Under the pieces are notes generated by a model that was not told where the DNA came from, did not search any database, and worked only from the letters and a program-made list of their open reading frames with translations. This document shows, piece by piece, positions 33,439 to 43,110 of a DNA stretch of 64,000 nucleotides (its first letter is position 1; the number at the start of each line of letters is the position of its first letter). The position numbers and the translations under genes are program-made. Source of the DNA: RXIX01 sp003989075 (GTDB lineage Bacteria; Pseudomonadota; Gammaproteobacteria; Competibacterales; Competibacteraceae); contig JAKOYN010000117.1 in assembly GCA_029780415.1 (NCBI GenBank), forward strand, positions 27,647-91,646. The letters run 5' to 3'.

Positions 33439-35031
33439 ATGAGCACCTTTCTTGACGAACTGAACCGCCGGCGTACCTTCGCCATCATCTCCCACCCCGA
33501 CGCCGGTAAAACCACCCTGACCGAAAAGCTGCTGCTATTTGGCGGCGCTATTCAGCTGGCCGGCACGGTCAAGGGCCGCAAGGCGACCCGCCATGTAACC
33601 AGCGATTGGATGGCGCTGGAGCAGCAGCGCGGCATCTCAGTCACCTCCTCGGTGATGCAGTTCCCCTACCGCGAGTGCATCGTCAACCTGCTCGATACGC
33701 CCGGGCACGAGGATTTTTCCGAGGACACCTATCGCACCCTGACCGCAGTGGATTCGGCGCTGATGGTGATCGACTGCGCCAAGGGTGTCGAGGAACGCAC
33801 CATCAAGCTGATGGAGGTCTGCCGGCTGCGCGACACACCGATCTTTACCTTCATCAACAAGCTCGACCGCGAAGGCCGCGAACCGATCGAACTGCTCGAC
33901 GAGGTCGAGAATATTCTCAAGATCCGCTGCGCGCCGATCACCTGGCCGATTGGCATGGGTCGCGAACTGAAGGGTGTCTATCACCTGGAGCAGGATTTCA
34001 TCCACTTCTACGACCCGTCCCGCGATGGGCGCATCAATACCGGCCATACCATCCAGGGTCTGCATCATCCGGCGGTCGATCAGGAACTCGGCGCCGAACG
34101 GGCGGCGGCGCTGCGTGAGGAAATCGATCTGGTGCGCGGCGCCAGCCATGCCTTCGATTTCGCCGACTACCGCGCCGGGCGCTTGACGCCGGTATTCTTC
34201 GGCTCGGCACTGACCAATTTCGGCGTGCAGGAAATGCTCGACGGTTTCATCGAACATGCCCCGCCACCGGGTAGTCGCGCCACCGTGCAGCGTCTGGTGG
34301 CCGCTGACGAGGAGGCATTCACCGGCTTCGTGTTTAAAATCCAGGCCAACATGGACCCGCAGCACCGCGACCGCATTGCCTTTCTGCGGGTCTGTTCCGG
34401 CACTTATCAGCCGGGGATGAAAGCGCGCCATGTCCGCCTTGGCCGCGAGGTGAAAATCGCCGATGCGCTGACCTTCATGGCCGCCGAGCGCGAGCATGTC
34501 GAAGCTGCCTATGCCGGCGACATCATCGGCCTGCACAACCACGGCACCATCCGCATCGGTGATACCTTCACCCAGGGCGAGGAACTGACTTTCACCGGCG
34601 TTCCCGATTTCGCCCCGGAACTGTTCCGACGCGCCCGGCTGCGCGATCCTTTGAAGATGAAAGCGCTGCAAAAGGGTCTGGAGCAGCTCTGCGAGGAAGG
34701 CGCAACGCAACTGTTCCGCCCGCTCAACAGCAACGACCTGATTCTCGGCGCGGTCGGTATCCTGCAATTCGATGTGGCCGCCTTCCGCCTGCGCAGCGAG
34801 TATGGGGTCGAGTGCGGTTTTGAGAACGTCAACGTCACCACCGCGCGCTGGGTGCGCTGCGCCGATACCCGGCGCTTTGAGGAATTCAAGAACAAGCTGC
34901 ACGATAACCTGGCGCTGGATCACCATGGTGAACTGGTCTATATCGCACCGACCCGGGTCAACCTGCAATTGACCCAGGAGCGCTGGCCTGAGGTGCGCTT
35001 TGCCGCTACCCGTGAACACGGAGCGCACTGA
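33439..35031 (+). CDS. prfC: Peptide chain release factor 3
   Basis: RF3 is the GTPase that recycles RF1 and RF2 from the ribosome after termination. The 530-residue protein starts with RRRTFAIISHPDAGKTTLTEKLL (P-loop). G2 and G3 regions are ATRHVTSDWMALEQQRGISV and LDTPGHEDFS, and G4 is NKLDREGR. The ATG at 33439 is preferred over an adjacent GTG at 33436. The acyltransferase gene starts 1 bp after its stop. Confidence 0.96.
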   Translation: MSTFLDELNRRRTFAIISHPDAGKTTLTEKLLLFGGAIQLAGTVKGRKATRHVTSDWMALEQQRGISVTSSVMQFPYRECIVNLLDTPGHEDFSEDTYRTLTAVDSALMVIDCAKGVEERTIKLMEVCRLRDTPIFTFINKLDREGREPIELLDEVENILKIRCAPITWPIGMGRELKGVYHLEQDFIHFYDPSRDGRINTGHTIQGLHHPAVDQELGAERAAALREEIDLVRGASHAFDFADYRAGRLTPVFFGSALTNFGVQEMLDGFIEHAPPPGSRATVQRLVAADEEAFTGFVFKIQANMDPQHRDRIAFLRVCSGTYQPGMKARHVRLGREVKIADALTFMAAEREHVEAAYAGDIIGLHNHGTIRIGDTFTQGEELTFTGVPDFAPELFRRARLRDPLKMKALQKGLEQLCEEGATQLFRPLNSNDLILGAVGILQFDVAAFRLRSEYGVECGFENVNVTTARWVRCADTRRFEEFKNKLHDNLALDHHGELVYIAPTRVNLQLTQERWPEVRFAATREHGAH

Positions 35032-35032
35032 G

Positions 35033-37231
35033 ATGCGCGGCCTGCTGCAACGCCTGACCCGCGCCCTGTTCCAGCGCCTGTTCCGCGTCGAGCTGATCGG
35101 CTGGGAGCATTACCCGCATGACGAGCGCCGCCTGCTGATTGTCGCCAATCATGTGTCCTATCTGGATGGCGCGCTGCTGGCCGCCTTCCTGCCGGACATG
35201 CCGATCTTCGTCATCAACACCCGTATTGCCCAGCACTGGTGGGTCAGGCCATTCATTGCCATCACCCGCCACATCAGCATCGATCCGACCAACCCGCTGT
35301 ATCTGAAAACCCTGATCCAGCACCTGAAGGCCGGCGAGCGCGTGGCGGTGTTTCCCGAGGGCCGCATCAGCGTCACCGGGGCATTGATGAAGATCTACGA
35401 AGGGCCGGCGCTGGCGGCCGACAAGGCCGATGCTGCGCTGCTGCCGGTATATATCGAGGGTGCGCAATACAGCCTGCTGTCGCGGCTGCAGGGCATGGTG
35501 CGCCGGCGGCCATTTCCGCGCATCCGCCTGACCCTGTTGCCACCGCGCCGCTTGGCTGCGACCGCCAGCAACGGTCGCGCCCGCCGCCAGCAGCTCGGCC
35601 GGCAACTGGACGAACTGATGGTGGAGCTGGCCTATCGCGGTATCCGCCAGGATCAGCCGCTGGCGGCGGCAATGCTCGACACCTGGCAGCGTCACGGCGG
35701 CAGCCGCATCGTGCTGGAAGATGCCCAGCAGCAGCGCCTCGGCTGGCGGGCACTGTTCACCCGCGCCTTCATCCTTGCCGACCTGCTGGAAAACGCGCCG
35801 CGCCCGACGCCCGCCGGGTCAGAAGCCATAGCGCTGGGGCGCAATGTCGCCCTGCTGTTGCCCAATACCGCAGCGGCGGTGATCGGGATGCTTGCTCTGC
35901 ATCTGCGGGGCCGGGTGCCGGTGATCCTCAACTTCACCGCCGGTATTCACGACCTGCTCAGCGCCTGCCGCATCGCTGAGGTGCGCACGGTCTGCACGTC
36001 GCGCGCCTTTGTCGCCGCCGCCGGCCTGGAGGCGCAGATCGCTGCGCTGAGCGCGCAAACCACGGTGCTATTCCTGGAGGATCTGCGACCCCATGCCACC
36101 CTGGCGGTGCGCCTGCGTGGATTGGCGCGGGCCTTAACCCCGGTGCGCAGCTTCCGCCGCCTGGCTGGCACAGTGCGCGCCGATGACCCGGCGGTGATCC
36201 TGTTCACCTCCGGTTCCGAGCGTGAGCCCAAGGGCGTGGTGCTGACCCATCGCAACCTGCTGGCCAATGTCGCCCAGGCGCGCGCGGTGCTCGACATCAT
36301 GCCCAGTGACGTGATTCTCAACGCCCTGCCGGTGTTTCATGCCTTTGGCCTGACCACCGCGACCCTGACCCCGCTGCTGCTGGGCACGCGGGTGATCCTG
36401 TACCCATCGCCGCTGCACTATCACATCCTGCCCGAATTGAGCTACGAACGCCGCGCCACGGTGCTGTTTGGCACCAACACCTTCCTGATGGGTTATGGCC
36501 GCCACGCCGATCCCTACGACTTTTTCAGTGTGCGCCTGGTGATCATGGGCGCCGAGCCGCTGCGCGACGAGACCCGACGGCTGTGGAGCGAAAAGTTCGG
36601 CATCCGCATCAGTGAGGGCTATGGCCTGACCGAGGCCAGTCCGGTGCTAGCCACCAACACCCGCCGCCATCATCGCAGCGGCACGGTCGGCAAGCTGTTT
36701 CCGGGACTGGAATACTATCTGGCGCCGGTGGAAGGCATCAGCGAGGGCGGCCTGCTGTGCGTGCGCGGCCCGAACGTCATGGCCGGCTACCTGCTGCCGG
36801 GCCAGCCGGGGCGACTGGCGCCGCCGCGTACCGAGCAGGGGCCGGGCTGGCATGATACCGGCGACATCGTGCGCATCGACGAGGCCGGCTTCATCACCAT
36901 CCTGGGGCGCGCCAAACGCTTTGCCAAGCTCGGTGGTGAAATGATCTCGCTGGCCACCGTCGAGCAGCTTGCCGCTGACTGCTGGCCGGAGCGGCAGCAC
37001 GCCGCACTCAATCTGCCCGATCCGGTCAAGGGCGAACATATCGTGCTGCTCACCACCCAGCAGGACGCCGATCGCAGCGATCTGATCGCCGCCGCCCATC
37101 GCGAAGGGCTGGGCGAGCTGTATATTCCGCGCCAGGTGCTGACCGTGCGGGAAATTCCCCTGCTGGGATCCGGCAAACCCGATTATCCGGGCGCACGGCG
37201 CATAGCGGAAAATCTGGCTCTGCGGGCATGA
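35033..37231 (+). CDS. Aas-like acyltransferase/acyl-ACP synthetase fusion
   Basis: This 732-residue two-domain protein combines an N-terminal PlsC-type acyltransferase (about 1-200) and a C-terminal AMP-forming ligase (about 220-730). The acyltransferase has the HX4D motif NHVSYLDGAL and FPEGRIS. The ligase has the P-loop FTSGSEREPKG, EGYGLTEASP and the hinge region DTGDIVRIDEAGFITILGR. This matches the 2-acyl-glycerophosphoethanolamine recycling enzyme Aas, which reacylates lysophospholipids at the inner membrane. The LplT transporter domain that is fused in some species is absent. The ATG at 35033 follows the prfC stop by 1 bp. A hairpin follows the gene. Confidence 0.87.
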   Translation: MRGLLQRLTRALFQRLFRVELIGWEHYPHDERRLLIVANHVSYLDGALLAAFLPDMPIFVINTRIAQHWWVRPFIAITRHISIDPTNPLYLKTLIQHLKAGERVAVFPEGRISVTGALMKIYEGPALAADKADAALLPVYIEGAQYSLLSRLQGMVRRRPFPRIRLTLLPPRRLAATASNGRARRQQLGRQLDELMVELAYRGIRQDQPLAAAMLDTWQRHGGSRIVLEDAQQQRLGWRALFTRAFILADLLENAPRPTPAGSEAIALGRNVALLLPNTAAAVIGMLALHLRGRVPVILNFTAGIHDLLSACRIAEVRTVCTSRAFVAAAGLEAQIAALSAQTTVLFLEDLRPHATLAVRLRGLARALTPVRSFRRLAGTVRADDPAVILFTSGSEREPKGVVLTHRNLLANVAQARAVLDIMPSDVILNALPVFHAFGLTTATLTPLLLGTRVILYPSPLHYHILPELSYERRATVLFGTNTFLMGYGRHADPYDFFSVRLVIMGAEPLRDETRRLWSEKFGIRISEGYGLTEASPVLATNTRRHHRSGTVGKLFPGLEYYLAPVEGISEGGLLCVRGPNVMAGYLLPGQPGRLAPPRTEQGPGWHDTGDIVRIDEAGFITILGRAKRFAKLGGEMISLATVEQLAADCWPERQHAALNLPDPVKGEHIVLLTTQQDADRSDLIAAAHREGLGELYIPRQVLTVREIPLLGSGKPDYPGARRIAENLALRA

Positions 37232-37244
37232 AAACGTGCCCGCC

Positions 37245-37273
37245 GGTGCGGGGCGGCCATTACGCCCCGTGCC
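37245..37273 (+). terminator. Hairpin after the Aas-like gene
   Basis: Arms at 37245-37255 (GGTGCGGGGCG) and 37263-37273 (CGCCCCGTGCC) pair over 11 bp with two G-U wobbles and a 7-nt loop. No T-tract follows (ACAAAAGG). It is probably the 3' structure of the prfC-aas transcript. Confidence 0.45.
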
Positions 37274-37369
37274 ACAAAAGGGTCTAAACTAGCCATTGTT
37301 CAACACCCATAACGTCATAACGGGGGAGCGCCCCGCATCCTCCGCAGCACACCACCCACGAGCACAACC

Positions 37370-38773
37370 ATGAACGACCAGAAATACGATGTCATCGTGA
37401 TCGGGACCGGACCGGGAGGAGAAGGCGCCGCCATGAAAGCCGCCAAGGACGGCAAAGCAGTGGCGGTGATTGAAAAGCACCACCTGGTCGGTGGTGGTTG
37501 TACCCACTGGGGCACCATTCCCTCCAAGGCCCTGCGTCATTCCATCAACCGGATGCTGGAGTTCAATACCACCCCAGCCTTCCGCAGTGCGCTGGGCACG
37601 GCGCTGAAGCTGTCCTACCCGGACCTGCTGCGCTCAGCCGAATCGGTGATCGCCCGCCAATCGGGCATGCGGCGCGACTTCTACGAGCGCAACCGCGTCA
37701 AGCTGCACCACGGCTATGCCCGCTTCCTCGATGCCCACACTTTGGAAGTGCGTTCCAAGACCAGTGTCGAACCCATCATTCTGCACGCCGACGCCTTCGT
37801 CATCGCCTCCGGCTCGCACCCGTTCCGGGCCCGCGACATCGATTTCAACCATCCGCGGGTCTTCGACAGCGACACCATCCTGAGCATGAAGTGCACGCCG
37901 CGCTCGATTCTGATCTATGGCGCCGGAGTGATTGGCTGCGAATACGCCAGCATCTTCCGCAACATGGGCTGCAAGGTCGACCTGGTCGATACCCGCTCGC
38001 AACTGCTGTCCTTCCTCGATGACGAGATTGCCCACGCCCTGAGTTATCACCTGCGTGACCAGGGTGTGATGATCCGCCACAACGAGGAATACGAGCAGGT
38101 GGAAGGCATGGCCGACGGTGTGATGATGCACTTCAAGTCAGGCAAGAAGATCAAGGCCGATGCTCTGCTCTGGGCCAATGGCCGCACTGGCAATACCCAG
38201 AACATGGGTCTGGAGGAACTCGGCCTGACCCCGAACAACCGTGGCCAGCTCAAGGTCGATGAGAACTACCGTACTGCCCTGCCGCACATCTACGCGGTCG
38301 GCGACGTGATCGGCTATCCCAGCCTGGCCAGCGCCGCCTACGATCAGGGGCGCTTTGCCGCCACGCATCTGGTCAGCGGCAGTTGCGATCATCACCTGAT
38401 CGACTACATCCCCACTGGCATCTACACCTCGCCGGAAATCAGCTCGGTCGGGCGCACCGAACGCGAACTGACCCAAGCGCGCATTCCCTACGAAGTTGGC
38501 CATGCCTATTTCAAGAGCCTGGCGCGCGCCCAGATCACCGGGCGCACTGTGGGCATGCTCAAGCTGCTGTTCCATCGCGATACCCTGGAAATTCTCGGCA
38601 TCCACTGCTTTGGCGACCAGGCCGCCGAGATCGTCCACATCGGTCAGGCGATCATGGCCCAGCAGGGCGAGGCCAATAGCATCCAGTACTTTGTCAACAC
38701 CACGTTCAACTATCCGACCATGGCCGAGGCGTACCGGGTAGCGGCGCTCAATGGCCTGAACCGGCTGGCCTGA
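37370..38773 (+). CDS. sthA: Soluble pyridine nucleotide transhydrogenase
   Basis: This FAD enzyme transfers hydride between NADPH and NAD+, balancing the two pools. The 467-residue protein has the FAD motif VIGTGPGGEGAAMKAA and GGGCTHWGTIPSKALRHS. The latter replaces the redox CxxxxC of lipoamide dehydrogenases by CxxxxT, the SthA hallmark. The NAD motif is IYGAGVIGCEYASIF and the C-terminal interface is NTTFNYPTMAEAYRVA. It is preceded by a 138-bp gap and probably has its own promoter. Confidence 0.95.
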   Translation: MNDQKYDVIVIGTGPGGEGAAMKAAKDGKAVAVIEKHHLVGGGCTHWGTIPSKALRHSINRMLEFNTTPAFRSALGTALKLSYPDLLRSAESVIARQSGMRRDFYERNRVKLHHGYARFLDAHTLEVRSKTSVEPIILHADAFVIASGSHPFRARDIDFNHPRVFDSDTILSMKCTPRSILIYGAGVIGCEYASIFRNMGCKVDLVDTRSQLLSFLDDEIAHALSYHLRDQGVMIRHNEEYEQVEGMADGVMMHFKSGKKIKADALLWANGRTGNTQNMGLEELGLTPNNRGQLKVDENYRTALPHIYAVGDVIGYPSLASAAYDQGRFAATHLVSGSCDHHLIDYIPTGIYTSPEISSVGRTERELTQARIPYEVGHAYFKSLARAQITGRTVGMLKLLFHRDTLEILGIHCFGDQAAEIVHIGQAIMAQQGEANSIQYFVNTTFNYPTMAEAYRVAALNGLNRLA

Positions 38774-38795
38774 GCGCACGCGCGGAGCGATTGCC

Positions 38796-39944
38796 ATGGA
38801 CATCACCCCCTATCTCAAGCTGATGGTCGACAAGAACGCGTCCGACCTGTTTTTCTATGTCGGTGCCTCGGTCAACATCAAGATCGGTGGGGTGGTGCGC
38901 CCCATCGGTAACAAAGTGCTCGGTCCCGGGCAGGTGCGCGAGATTGCCTATTCGGTGATGAAGGACGACCAGATCAAGGAATTCGAGCACGAATGGGAAT
39001 TGAATTTCGCCATTCCGCTGCACGGCGTCGGTCGCTTCCGCGCCAATGTTTTCAAGCAGCGCGGCGAAGTGTCCATGGTGATCCGCTACATCAAGGGCGA
39101 TATTCCGCAGGTCGAAGAACTCGGCCTGCCGCCGCTGCTGCGACAACTGGTGATGGAAAAGCGGGGCCTGATCATGCTGGTCGGCGCCACCGGCTCGGGC
39201 AAATCCACCACGCTGGCGGCAATGATCGATCATCGCAATTCCAGTGCGCCCGGGCACATCATCACCATTGAGGACCCGATCGAGTTCACCCATCAGCATA
39301 AGAAATCGGTGGTCGGCCAGCGCGAGATTGGCATTGATACCCACAGTTATGAGAATGCCCTGCGCAGCGCCATGCGCGAGGCGCCGGATGTGATTCTGGT
39401 CGGCGAGGTGCGCCAGCGCGAGGTGATGAAGTACGTGCTGACCTTCGCCGAGACCGGGCATCTGGTGCTGTCGACCCTGCACGCCAATAACGCCAACGGC
39501 GCCCTGGATCGCATCGTCAACTTCTTCCCCGAGGATGCCCGGCCGCAGATGCTGATGGATCTCTCGCTGAATCTGCGTGCGGTGATTTCACAGCGGCTGA
39601 TCCGCGGTCTGGATGGCGGCCTGGTGCCAGCGGTGGAAGTGCTGCTCAATACGCCCTACATCGCCGACCTGATCCAGAAGGGCAAGATCGACTACATCAA
39701 GGATGCCATGGAGCAGGGCACCGAGGGCGGCATGATGACCTTCGATCAGTCGCTGTTCAAACTGTACAAGGAAGGCAGGATTTCCAAGGAGGAAGCGATC
39801 AAGAATGCCGATTCCAAGAATAACGTCGGCCTGCAGATTCGCCTTGCTGAAGGCATGGAATCCGGCGGTAGCAGTCGATCCAGCAGTCTGGCCGATCTGT
39901 CGATTCACGATGACGATCAGATCGACCGGGGACGGACATTTTGA
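38796..39944 (+). CDS. pilU: Type IV pilus retraction ATPase, PilU
   Basis: This 382-residue hexameric ATPase of the PilT/PilU family helps retract type IV pili. It begins with YLKLMVDKNASDLFF and has Walker A VGATGSGKSTT, an Asp box near EDPIEFTHQHKKSVVGQRE, Walker B DVILVGEVR and the His box TGHLVLSTLHANN. The length and the IEDPIEFTHQHKK motif fit PilU rather than PilT. A Ser-rich, acidic C-terminus (GGSSRSSSLADLS) is also PilU-like. No other pilus gene is in the window. The aminotransferase start codon overlaps its stop. Confidence 0.92.
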   Translation: MDITPYLKLMVDKNASDLFFYVGASVNIKIGGVVRPIGNKVLGPGQVREIAYSVMKDDQIKEFEHEWELNFAIPLHGVGRFRANVFKQRGEVSMVIRYIKGDIPQVEELGLPPLLRQLVMEKRGLIMLVGATGSGKSTTLAAMIDHRNSSAPGHIITIEDPIEFTHQHKKSVVGQREIGIDTHSYENALRSAMREAPDVILVGEVRQREVMKYVLTFAETGHLVLSTLHANNANGALDRIVNFFPEDARPQMLMDLSLNLRAVISQRLIRGLDGGLVPAVEVLLNTPYIADLIQKGKIDYIKDAMEQGTEGGMMTFDQSLFKLYKEGRISKEEAIKNADSKNNVGLQIRLAEGMESGGSSRSSSLADLSIHDDDQIDRGRTF

Positions 39945-41122
39945 ACGCGACTCTGCCGGGTGCGCGGCGCACGGCTGATATCGCGCCCTTTCACGTCATG
40001 GCCCTGCTGGCGCGTGCCCATGAACTGGAAGCGGCGGGCCGCAGCATCGTGCACATGGAAATCGGCGAGCCGGATTTCACCAGTGCCGCGCCGATCATTG
40101 CCGCCGGGCAGCGCGCCCTGGCCGATGGTCGTACCGGCTACACCGCCGCCGCCGGATTGCCGGCCCTGCGTCAGGCCATCAGCCAGCATTATCAGGACTG
40201 CTACGGGGTTGAAGTGCCCGCGCGGCGCATCCTGGTCACGCCGGGCGCATCCGGTGCGCTGCAACTGGCCACTGCGGCTTGGATCAATCCCGGTGACCGG
40301 GTGCTGCTGGCCGATCCGGGCTATCCCTGCAACCGCCATTTCGTGCGCCTGGTGGAAGGTGAGGCAGTGGGCATTCCGGTCGGCCCGGAGACGGGTTACC
40401 AGTTGACCGCTGAACTGGTTAAGCGTCACTGGGACGCGCGCACCGTGGCGGTACTGTTGGCCTCGCCGGCCAATCCGACCGGCACGGTGGTGCCACCGGC
40501 GGAGCTGGCGGCCATTGTCGCGGCGGTCGAGGCGCGCGGCGGGCGGCTGATCATGGACGAGATCTATCACGGTCTGGTCTACGGCGCGCCGCTGCAAACC
40601 GCGCTGGCCTGTTCCGACCGGGTGTTCGTGGTCAACAGCTTCAGCAAGTACTACGGCATGACCGGCTGGCGGCTGGGCTGGCTGGTGACGCCGGACGATT
40701 GCGTCAGCGCCGTGGAAAAGCTGGCGCAGAATCTGTTTCTGGCTGCCTCAACCCCGGCGCAGTATGCAGCGCTGGCGGCCTTCACCCCCGCGGCGCAGGC
40801 GGTTTTCGAGGAACGGCGGCGTGAATTTCAGGCCCGCCGCGATTTCCTGCTGCCGGCGCTGCGTGAGCTGGGTTTTTCGATTCCGGTAACCCCGGACGGC
40901 GCGTTCTATCTCTACGCCGACTGCAGCCGCTTCAGCGAGGACAGCTACGGTTTCGCGCTGGGCCTGCTGGAGGAGACCGGTGTTGCCATCACGCCCGGCA
41001 TCGACTTTGGTCAGTATCGGCCCGAGCGGCATGTGCGATTTGCCTATACCCGCGCGATTCCGCGCCTGGCCGAGGGCGTAGAACGTTTACGGGTGGCACT
41101 GCGAGCCAAGGACAGGATCTGA
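39941..41122 (+). CDS. Class I/II PLP-dependent aminotransferase
   Basis: This 393-residue fold-type I aminotransferase has the PLP Lys in VNSFSKYYGMTGWRLGW. The N-terminal MEIGEPDFT, the substrate-binding SPANPTGTV, the DEIYHGLVY motif and the C-terminal Arg in HVRFAYTRA are present. It transfers amino groups between an amino acid and a keto acid; the exact substrate is not clear. A TTG at 39941 overlaps the pilU stop and gives the expected N-terminus, with a GGGGACGGA site upstream. Confidence 0.88.
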   Translation: MNATLPGARRTADIAPFHVMALLARAHELEAAGRSIVHMEIGEPDFTSAAPIIAAGQRALADGRTGYTAAAGLPALRQAISQHYQDCYGVEVPARRILVTPGASGALQLATAAWINPGDRVLLADPGYPCNRHFVRLVEGEAVGIPVGPETGYQLTAELVKRHWDARTVAVLLASPANPTGTVVPPAELAAIVAAVEARGGRLIMDEIYHGLVYGAPLQTALACSDRVFVVNSFSKYYGMTGWRLGWLVTPDDCVSAVEKLAQNLFLAASTPAQYAALAAFTPAAQAVFEERRREFQARRDFLLPALRELGFSIPVTPDGAFYLYADCSRFSEDSYGFALGLLEETGVAITPGIDFGQYRPERHVRFAYTRAIPRLAEGVERLRVALRAKDRI

Positions 41123-41134
41123 TCTATCCTGCAG

Positions 41135-41926
41135 TTACCTTACCGCCTGCACTGCCTTGGCCGCTGCCACATTCGCCCGCAGGTGCGCCGGATTCAGCGT
41201 CCCGACCACCACGCTGCTGACCCCCGGCTCGGCCAGAATCAAGTGCAGCGCCGCCCGCACCGGATCAGTCGGTGCTGTCGGGTCCAGGTGGCCGCTGCAC
41301 AGGCCCTTCTTGATCAGTACACCCTTGCCAGCGGCTGCGGCGGCCCGGATCACCGGCAGTTCCTCGCGCTGCAGCAGGTTATAGGTGAGCATCAGCAGAT
41401 CGCAGCAGGCCAACGCGCGCAGGCCGCCGGCCACGGTCTTGGTGGACATGCCCACGGCGCGGATCAGACCGGCCTGTTGCAAATCCAGCAGGGTTGGCAG
41501 CGCCTCCTGCTGCTCCAGAATCGCCAGATCATCGCCGCTGGAATGGATCAGCACCGCATCCAGCGCCGCCACGCCCAGCCGGCGCAGGCTGCGTTCGACG
41601 CTGGCCCGGGTTGCGGCGGCGGAAAAATCGAACTGCGATTGTCCGTTCTGAAACGCCTCGCCGACCTTGGTCACGATCACCCAGTCGCGCCGGCACTGGC
41701 GCAGCAGCCGCCCCAGCCGTTCCTCGCTGAGGCCATAGGCCGGCGCGGTATCGAGCAGATTGATCCCCAGATCCCAGGCCAGCTCCAGCAGGGCCAGCGC
41801 CTGCTGATCCGAGGGCAGCTCAAAGGGTTGTGGATACTTGACCCCCTGATTGCGACCCAGCTTGACCGTGCCCAGACCCAGCGTACTGACCCGCAGGCCG
41901 GTCGTGCCCAGCGCTCTCAGCTCCAT
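41135..41926 (-). CDS. Aldo/keto reductase
   Basis: This 263-residue NADPH-dependent reductase of the (beta-alpha)8 AKR fold has the catalytic set: Asp and Tyr in LLDTAPAYGLSEERLG, Lys in VIVTKVG and His in AVLIHSSG. It overlaps the upstream FAD oxidoreductase gene by 10 bp, in one operon with hldE. The substrate is unknown. Confidence 0.88.
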   Translation of the reverse strand: MELRALGTTGLRVSTLGLGTVKLGRNQGVKYPQPFELPSDQQALALLELAWDLGINLLDTAPAYGLSEERLGRLLRQCRRDWVIVTKVGEAFQNGQSQFDFSAAATRASVERSLRRLGVAALDAVLIHSSGDDLAILEQQEALPTLLDLQQAGLIRAVGMSTKTVAGGLRALACCDLLMLTYNLLQREELPVIRAAAAAGKGVLIKKGLCSGHLDPTAPTDPVRAALHLILAEPGVSSVVVGTLNPAHLRANVAAAKAVQAVR

Positions 41927-43110
41927 TCCAGATCCTCCCGATCCCAGGGATACACACCCAGCGCCGGTCGCGGCCAGTCGGCCAGCCGGGACAAATCACG
42001 TGGGCGTGGCCGCATCCCAAGGTCGGGCAGCAGCGCTTCGATCTGCCTGGCCAGCAACGGCGCCAGTGCCATCTTGGTCGGCCATGCGGCAATCACCCGG
42101 CCATCGCGAAACACCCCCGGTCCACTCGGCCGACGGCCATCCGCCTGGCGGGCCTCGGCGCGTTGCACGGTAAAGGTGGCGAACTGCACCGCGTTCCAGT
42201 CCACCCACGGCAGCAGCGTCCGCAGTTCGCGGCGCGTAGCGCGGATCTGTGCGGCCCGGTCGCGTGCGACGCCTTCCTCGGCCAGCGCCCCGCCCAGATA
42301 CCAGATCAGCCGACCCTGGGCATCGTAATGACTGGTCACGGTCAGGCGTGGCAGGTCGCTGGCGCCCAGGCAATGTGCGTATAGCAAACCGGGCAGGGCC
42401 GTGCCGCGCGCCAGCACCATGTGCAGCGGGCGCAGTTGCAGACTCGCCCAGGGCAGGCCGGCATTGCCGGCACCGGCGGTGAACACGGTCAGGGCCGGAC
42501 GCATCACCCGTGGCAGGCCATCGGGATGATGCAGGGTCAGGCTGCCATCGGCTTTCAGGATCGCTGGCCCCTGGCTGGCAAGCAGCGCGGCCTGATAGCG
42601 TTCCGCCAGCACCGCCAGCACCGAATCCACGGCCACGATCGGCTCATCGAGCTGGTATGCAGTGCCGCGAAAGCGCGGATGCTGCAACGCCGCCGGCATG
42701 TCCAGGGCCGTGGAGCCGGCCACTTTTTCCACCCGGCCGCGCATCAGCTTGCTGGCGAAAAAGGCCGCCAGCCGCGAGGTCGGCGCCTGCGTCGCCCACA
42801 GATACTGATGCTCGGCCAGCAGCCGCGCGCCGCGCAGATCGATCTCGCCGGCACCGGCCATGCAGCGCCGCCACAGCGCCGGCATGTCGGCGATTGCCGC
42901 CGCCGAGGTGCTGAACTGGCCGTGCAGGCTGTATTTGGTGCCGCCGTGGATGATGCCCTGCGCGCACAGCGTCTGGCCGGCGCCGAGTGCGCTGCTCTCG
43001 ATCAGTACGGCGTCATAACCGTGCTCGCGCAACTGCGCCAGCAGCCATAGACCGGCGATCCCGCCACCGATAATAGCGATATCGACCTGGAACACCGTCG
43101 GCGCGCTCAT
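41917..43110 (-). CDS. FAD-dependent oxidoreductase, DAO type
   Basis: This 397-residue flavoprotein of the D-amino-acid/glycerol-3-phosphate oxidase superfamily carries the N-terminal Rossmann motif IAIIGGGIAGLWLLAQL followed by an acidic strand end (VLIESSALGAGQT). QGIIHGGTKYSLHG is the substrate-side loop seen in glycerol-3-phosphate dehydrogenase-like enzymes. Start and stop overlap hldE (4 bp) and the aldo/keto reductase (10 bp), so all three are translationally coupled. The substrate is unknown; the context suggests sugar or heptose metabolism, by inference only. Confidence 0.85.
   Translation of the reverse strand: MSAPTVFQVDIAIIGGGIAGLWLLAQLREHGYDAVLIESSALGAGQTLCAQGIIHGGTKYSLHGQFSTSAAAIADMPALWRRCMAGAGEIDLRGARLLAEHQYLWATQAPTSRLAAFFASKLMRGRVEKVAGSTALDMPAALQHPRFRGTAYQLDEPIVAVDSVLAVLAERYQAALLASQGPAILKADGSLTLHHPDGLPRVMRPALTVFTAGAGNAGLPWASLQLRPLHMVLARGTALPGLLYAHCLGASDLPRLTVTSHYDAQGRLIWYLGGALAEEGVARDRAAQIRATRRELRTLLPWVDWNAVQFATFTVQRAEARQADGRRPSGPGVFRDGRVIAAWPTKMALAPLLARQIEALLPDLGMRPRPRDLSRLADWPRPALGVYPWDREDLEWS

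Noticed and set aside
33637..35028. A 463-codon open frame antisense to prfC
   Set aside because: It lies fully inside prfC, whose protein is certain; no known motif is in the antisense product.
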